Positions 60,542-64,000 of a stretch of DNA of 64,000 nt are shown here, piece after piece; within the stretch, counting starts at the first letter, position 1, and the number at the start of each line of letters is the position of its first letter. The translations under genes and the position numbers were made by a program. The notes beneath the pieces were generated by a model, which was not told the origin of the DNA, made no database searches, and saw nothing but the letters and a program-made list of their open reading frames with translations. The DNA is from Hyphomicrobiales bacterium (lineage in GTDB: Bacteria; Pseudomonadota; Alphaproteobacteria; Rhizobiales; Beijerinckiaceae): the NCBI GenBank assembly GCA_930633525.1, contig CAKNFP010000002.1, forward strand, positions 124,001-188,000, given 5' to 3'.

Positions 60542-62095
60542 ATGACGACAGGGCCGGCACATCTGGCCGACGCAGGCGCGTCCGATGCCATGACGATCCG
60601 CGGCTTGTATAAGGCGTTCGGCGCGACCAAGGCCGTGCAGAATGTCGATCTGACGTTGCCAAGGGGCGAAATTCTTGCCCTGCTTGGCCAGAACGGCGCT
60701 GGCAAATCCACTCTGGTCAAGATCCTCGCGGGCGTCATCAGCGCCGACAGCGGGGAGGTGCTGCTGGATGGAAAGCCTTATGATCTGCGACGCGACCGCC
60801 ACGCGATCGCCTTCGTGCACCAGGATCTCGGGCTCATCGAATGGATGACGGTCGCGGAAAACATCGCGCTTGCGCAAGGTTTCACGCGGCGTTTCGGCCT
60901 GATCGACTGGAGCAGTGTTGAGGAGCAGGCGCGTCGATCCCTTCACGACATCGCACCTGCGATCGATCCGCGCAAAAGGGTGAGCGACCTCTCGCGAACT
61001 GAAAAGTCCCTTGTGGCGATCGCCCGCGCGGTCGGTGTCGGCGCGAGCATACTGGTGCTTGACGAGCCGACAGCCAGTTTGCCGAAGGACGACGTCGAGG
61101 TGCTGTTCTCGGTCCTGCGTGGGTTGAAGAGGCGCGGCGTCAGCATGATTTACGTGTCGCACCGGCTCGACGAGATTTTTGCGATCTCGGATTGTCTTCT
61201 GGTGCTGCGCGACGGTCGGGTGGCGGACGCGCGCCGGACCGCACAATCGAACCCCAAGAGCCTTGTGGGCGCCATCATGGGGCGTGCGCTGGAGAACACT
61301 TTCGAATTGCCGCCGCCTCCGACATCCGATGCGGTGCTCGAATGCAGGGACATTACCGGGGAGAATGTTGGCCCCGTATCTTTCGCGGTACGGCGGGGGG
61401 AGATCGTCGGCCTCGTCGGCCTGCGCGGCGCCGGTCACGAGATAGTCAGCCGGATCCTGATCGGCGATGAGCCGAAGGTGGCCGGCGCCATCACGATCCA
61501 TGGCAAGCCGCTCGACCACGCCTCGCCCAGCAGAGCGATCGCCGGGGGGCTGGGGATGATCGGGGCTGACCGCCTCGCTGAATCGGTCGCTCGGGGCCTC
61601 TCGATCCGTGAAAACATGTATCTCAACCCCCTGGCTGTCGGGAGTCATCTGTTCTCTTGGCGTTCGCCTGATGTCGAGACGGACGAATGCCGGGAGGCCG
61701 GACGTCATGTCGGGCTCGTACCCAATGAGCCGGAGGCCCCGATCGAAAGCCTTTCCGGCGGCAACCAGCAGAAAGTTGTTCTCTCACGCTGGATCCGCAT
61801 TGCGCCTGACGTGCTCATTCTGGAAGATCCGACGGCCGGGGTCGACGTTGGCGCCAAGAACGAAATCTACAGATTGCTGGCGCGCCAGCTCGAGGCTGGC
61901 CGGGCGATACTGCTGATCTCCACGGATTTCGAGGAGGTCGCCGCCATCTGCCATCGCGCACTCGTGTTCCGCGGCGGACAAATCGAGAGTGAGATCGACC
62001 GCGATGCGATGAGTGTCGAGGCTGTCACGCTCGCCTCATCGATGGCCGACAGTTCTTCGTCCAGTGGCGCTTCGATACAGGCAAGGGGGCGATAG
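60542..62095 (+). CDS. Ribose/monosaccharide-type ABC transporter ATPase (RbsA-like, two domains)
   Basis: A 517-residue tandem ATPase. The first half has Walker A GQNGAGKST (49-57), VHQDLGLIEWMTVAENIAL, a degenerate signature LSRTEKSLVAIARAV and Walker B ILVLDEPTASLP. The second half has the family's normal degenerate Walker A (GLRGAGHEI) and an intact signature LSGGNQQKVVLSRWI with VLILEDPTAGVDVGAK. This asymmetry is typical of RbsA/MglA. GGGAGGGGG lies 8 bases before the ATG. It is the first gene of the importer operon, 4 bases before the permease gene. Confidence 0.92.
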   Translation: MTTGPAHLADAGASDAMTIRGLYKAFGATKAVQNVDLTLPRGEILALLGQNGAGKSTLVKILAGVISADSGEVLLDGKPYDLRRDRHAIAFVHQDLGLIEWMTVAENIALAQGFTRRFGLIDWSSVEEQARRSLHDIAPAIDPRKRVSDLSRTEKSLVAIARAVGVGASILVLDEPTASLPKDDVEVLFSVLRGLKRRGVSMIYVSHRLDEIFAISDCLLVLRDGRVADARRTAQSNPKSLVGAIMGRALENTFELPPPPTSDAVLECRDITGENVGPVSFAVRRGEIVGLVGLRGAGHEIVSRILIGDEPKVAGAITIHGKPLDHASPSRAIAGGLGMIGADRLAESVARGLSIRENMYLNPLAVGSHLFSWRSPDVETDECREAGRHVGLVPNEPEAPIESLSGGNQQKVVLSRWIRIAPDVLILEDPTAGVDVGAKNEIYRLLARQLEAGRAILLISTDFEEVAAICHRALVFRGGQIESEIDRDAMSVEAVTLASSMADSSSSSGASIQARGR

Positions 62096-62099
62096 CCAT

Positions 62100-63142
62100 A
62101 TGCAATCGATCAAATCGACAGCTCTGGAGCCGACCATCGTTGAGCTGGAGCAAATGTCGCTCGGTCAAAAAATCAAGAGGTTGATACCTGTCTATGGTCT
62201 ATTGATATTTACGCTTCTCATGATCGTAGTTTTCTCAATACTTTTACCGAATACATTTCCAACAATGTTGAATTTACGTTCAATATTGGGCGATAAGGCT
62301 ATCATCGCCATTCTGTCGTTGGCCGCGATGATTCCGATGGCGGCAGGGCGCATCGATCTGACGGTCGGCTACGGCATCGTCCTGTGGCACATCCTGGCGA
62401 TCGCTTTGCAGACCCGCTTGGGCTTGCCCTGGCCGGGTGCTTGCTGGGACTGCTCAACGGCCTCCTGGTCGAGATTGCGCGCATCGATTCCTTTATTGCG
62501 ACGCTCGGCACGGGCACTGTGCTCTATGCGATCGCCCTCTGGTACACGGAGGGTCGCCAGATCGTCGGGATGCTGCCCCCGGGTTTCACGGGCCTCTATT
62601 CCTGGCAGCCTTTCGGCATTCCTGTTGTCGCGTTCTACGTTCTGATCATCAGCGTGGTGATGTGGGTCATCATGGCCTATACACCGATCGGCCGTTGCCT
62701 CTATGCGATCGGCGCCAATCCGCGTGCGGCGGAACTCAACGGTATTCCCAACAGGCGTTTCATCATCGGGGCTTTCGTCGCGGCGGGGTTTTTGGGCGCC
62801 CTGGCCGGCCTGCTGCTGGCGGCACGCCTCAGGATCGGTCAGGCGAGCGTCGGTCTCGAATATCTGTTGCCGGCGCTTGTGGGCGCCTTTCTCGGATCGA
62901 CGACGATCCGCCCCGGCCGCGTCAATGTCTGGGGTACGATCGTCGGCGTCGCGATCCTCGCGGTCGGCATATCGGGGATCCAGCAATTCGGCGGAGCCTT
63001 TTACATCGAGCCGCTCTTTAATGGCGTGACCTTGCTGATCGCCATTGGTCTGGCGGGTTACGCACAAAAGCGTCACAGCCGGTTTGTTGCGCGAAGTGTA
63101 CCGAGTGCACCCCAAACTATTCATCGACATCCCGATAGGTGA
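62100..63142 (+). pseudogene. Ribose-type ABC permease (RbsC-like), frameshifted
   Basis: An ATG at 62100 opens a permease that reads normally (KRLIPVYGLLIFTLLMIVVF, LGDKAIIAILSLAAMIPMAAGRIDLTVGYGIVLWHILAIALQ) to about 62430. It then loses sense and becomes Ser/Arg-rich until a stop at 62645. The continuation is in another frame, from about 62412 to 63142 (GLLNGLLVEIARIDSFIATLGTGTVLYAIALW, YAIGANPRAAELNGIPNRRFIIGAFVAAGFLGALAGLLLAARL, FLGSTTIRPGRVNVWGTIVGVAIL). Together these give a full RbsC-type protein. One shift near 62,405-62,440, possibly with a small deletion, explains it. It may be a sequencing error or a real mutation. Confidence 0.82.
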
Positions 63143-63190
63143 AATGGTTTTCACCCATCGGGATGCGATAACTTCGGGAGGAAAGATATA

Positions 63191-64000
63191 ATGAACACTG
63201 CCAGAAAACTGAAGTGGGCTGTAACCTATTGCCTGGCGTCTGCCCTGGGCATCGCCACCGCATCCGCTGATGCGGTATCGGACGCGAAGGACTTCGTTGC
63301 CAAGCTGAGCGCGCCGAACGCGCCCTGGAGCGGGCCGACCACGGGGCCGAAAGCCCTGCCGGGCAAGAGCATCATTTATGTATCGACCGACCAGCGCAAC
63401 GGCGGCGCGCGTGGCGCGGGCGAGGGCGTCAAGGCAGCGGCGGCACGGATCGGCTGGACCTTCAAGGAAAGCGACGGTCAGGGCTCCGTCGCGGGCCGCG
63501 CGACCGCTCTCAACCAGGCCATCGCTTCCAAGCCAGACGTCATCGTCCTCGGCGGCATTGATGCGACCGAGCAGGCTGCTGTCATTGAGGAGGCGGCCAA
63601 GCAGGGCATAGTCGTCATCGGCTGGCACGCCTATGGCAAGTCGGGCCCGCACGACAAGCTCCCGATCTTCACCAACATCACAACGGATCCGCTCGAAGTC
63701 GCCCGCGCGGCGGCGTCATATCCCTGCGCCGAGCTGAACGGCAAGGTCGGAGCGGTCATCTTCACCGACAGCACCTATGAAATCGCAGTCAGAAAATCCA
63801 ATGCGATGGCCGAGGTCATCAAGGCTTGCGGCGACAGCAAGGTGCTCGAGATTGTCGATACGCCCCTGGCTGACGCGTCGAACCGCATGCCTCAGCTCAC
63901 GACATCGCTGCTGCAGCGCTACGGCAAGCAATGGACGACGTCGCTGAGCATCAACGATCTGACGTTCGATTTCATGGCGCCCTCGCTTTCAGCGGCGGGG
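63191..64000 (+). CDS. Ribose/monosaccharide-type substrate-binding protein (RbsB-like, partial)
   Basis: An open frame from an ATG at 63191, with GGGAGG 9 bases upstream, to the right edge gives 270 residues. A signal peptide (WAVTYCLASALGIATASADA) precedes a mature region with GKSIIYVSTDQRNGGARGAGEGVKAAAARIGWTFKESDGQGS, QAIASKPDVIVLGGIDATEQAAVIEEAAKQGIVVIGWHAYG and ITTDPLEVARAAASY, typical of the Peripla_BP_4 family. It is the third gene of the AraC-controlled importer. The C-terminus lies outside the window. Confidence 0.87.
   Translation, partial: MNTARKLKWAVTYCLASALGIATASADAVSDAKDFVAKLSAPNAPWSGPTTGPKALPGKSIIYVSTDQRNGGARGAGEGVKAAAARIGWTFKESDGQGSVAGRATALNQAIASKPDVIVLGGIDATEQAAVIEEAAKQGIVVIGWHAYGKSGPHDKLPIFTNITTDPLEVARAAASYPCAELNGKVGAVIFTDSTYEIAVRKSNAMAEVIKACGDSKVLEIVDTPLADASNRMPQLTTSLLQRYGKQWTTSLSINDLTFDFMAPSLSAAG

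Overview
The window reads as chromosomal DNA from a high-GC alphaproteobacterium, most likely a soil or plant-associated member of the Hyphomicrobiales. This is an inference from gene content: many ABC importers, several IclR/GntR-FCD regulators, Gfo/Idh/MocA and SDR dehydrogenases, Entner-Doudoroff sugar-acid genes and REP-like intergenic palindromes. I saw no rRNA, tRNA, CRISPR array, insertion sequence or phage gene. Almost everything is a catabolic import-and-degrade module with its own regulator.

Region 1 (1-18.9 kb). The window opens on the start of a kdp potassium-ATPase operon: kdpF runs off the left edge and a 26-residue membrane ORF precedes it. A dispersed repeat follows. A long minus-strand gene train then runs from 17,164 down to 588: fused livHM permease, livG, livF, hyuA, SDR, hyuB, osmC-like, livK-like binding protein, two SDRs, a Gfo/Idh/MocA dehydrogenase, a cytoplasmic BisC-type molybdoenzyme and ilvD. 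A divergent IclR regulator followed by a RidA-family gene sits at its head, with a 19-bp perfect palindrome between them.

Region 2 (19.0-22.8 kb). An IclR regulator diverges from an L-fuconate dehydratase (enolase superfamily) and an MFS sugar-acid transporter. A TTGACA -35 box overlaps an inverted repeat in the shared intergenic.

Region 3 (22.9-32.6 kb). A PrpF-like isomerase, an FCD-type GntR repressor, a PrpD-like dehydratase, a three-gene Fe3+/PotD-type ABC importer and a PrpB/isocitrate-lyase-like lyase form a methylcitrate-cycle-like set without a synthase. Five copies of a TTGTNNACAA-type site mark the promoters of prpF, gntR and prpD. A methyltransferase gene with its own promoter follows.

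Region 4 (32.9-38.4 kb). A minus-strand spermidine/putrescine-type importer (SBP, two permeases, ATPase) diverges from an IclR regulator and an SGNH-family protein that has lost both the nucleophile Ser and the catalytic His.

Region 5 (38.5-48.8 kb). A second minus-strand train: hyuB, hyuA, oligopeptide-type SBP, dppB, dppC, two paralogous AstE/AspA-type zinc hydrolases and an XRE-cupin regulator. No transporter ATPase is encoded here.

Region 6 (48.8-59.4 kb). A GntR-FCD regulator heads a plus-strand sugar-acid cluster: a UgpBAE-like importer (also without ATPase), an FAD oxidoreductase, mannonate dehydratase UxuA, a PfkB-type KDG kinase, KDPG aldolase, a Gfo/Idh/MocA dehydrogenase and an SDR. 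Together they would take a hexuronate or aldonate to pyruvate plus glyceraldehyde-3-phosphate.

Region 7 (59.5-64 kb). An AraC regulator diverges from an RbsA-like ATPase, an RbsC-like permease broken by a frameshift, and an RbsB-like binding protein cut by the right edge.

Functions are assigned from recognisable motifs and neighbourhoods; no similarity search was run. Substrates of the transporters and dehydrogenases are not determined by the sequence.
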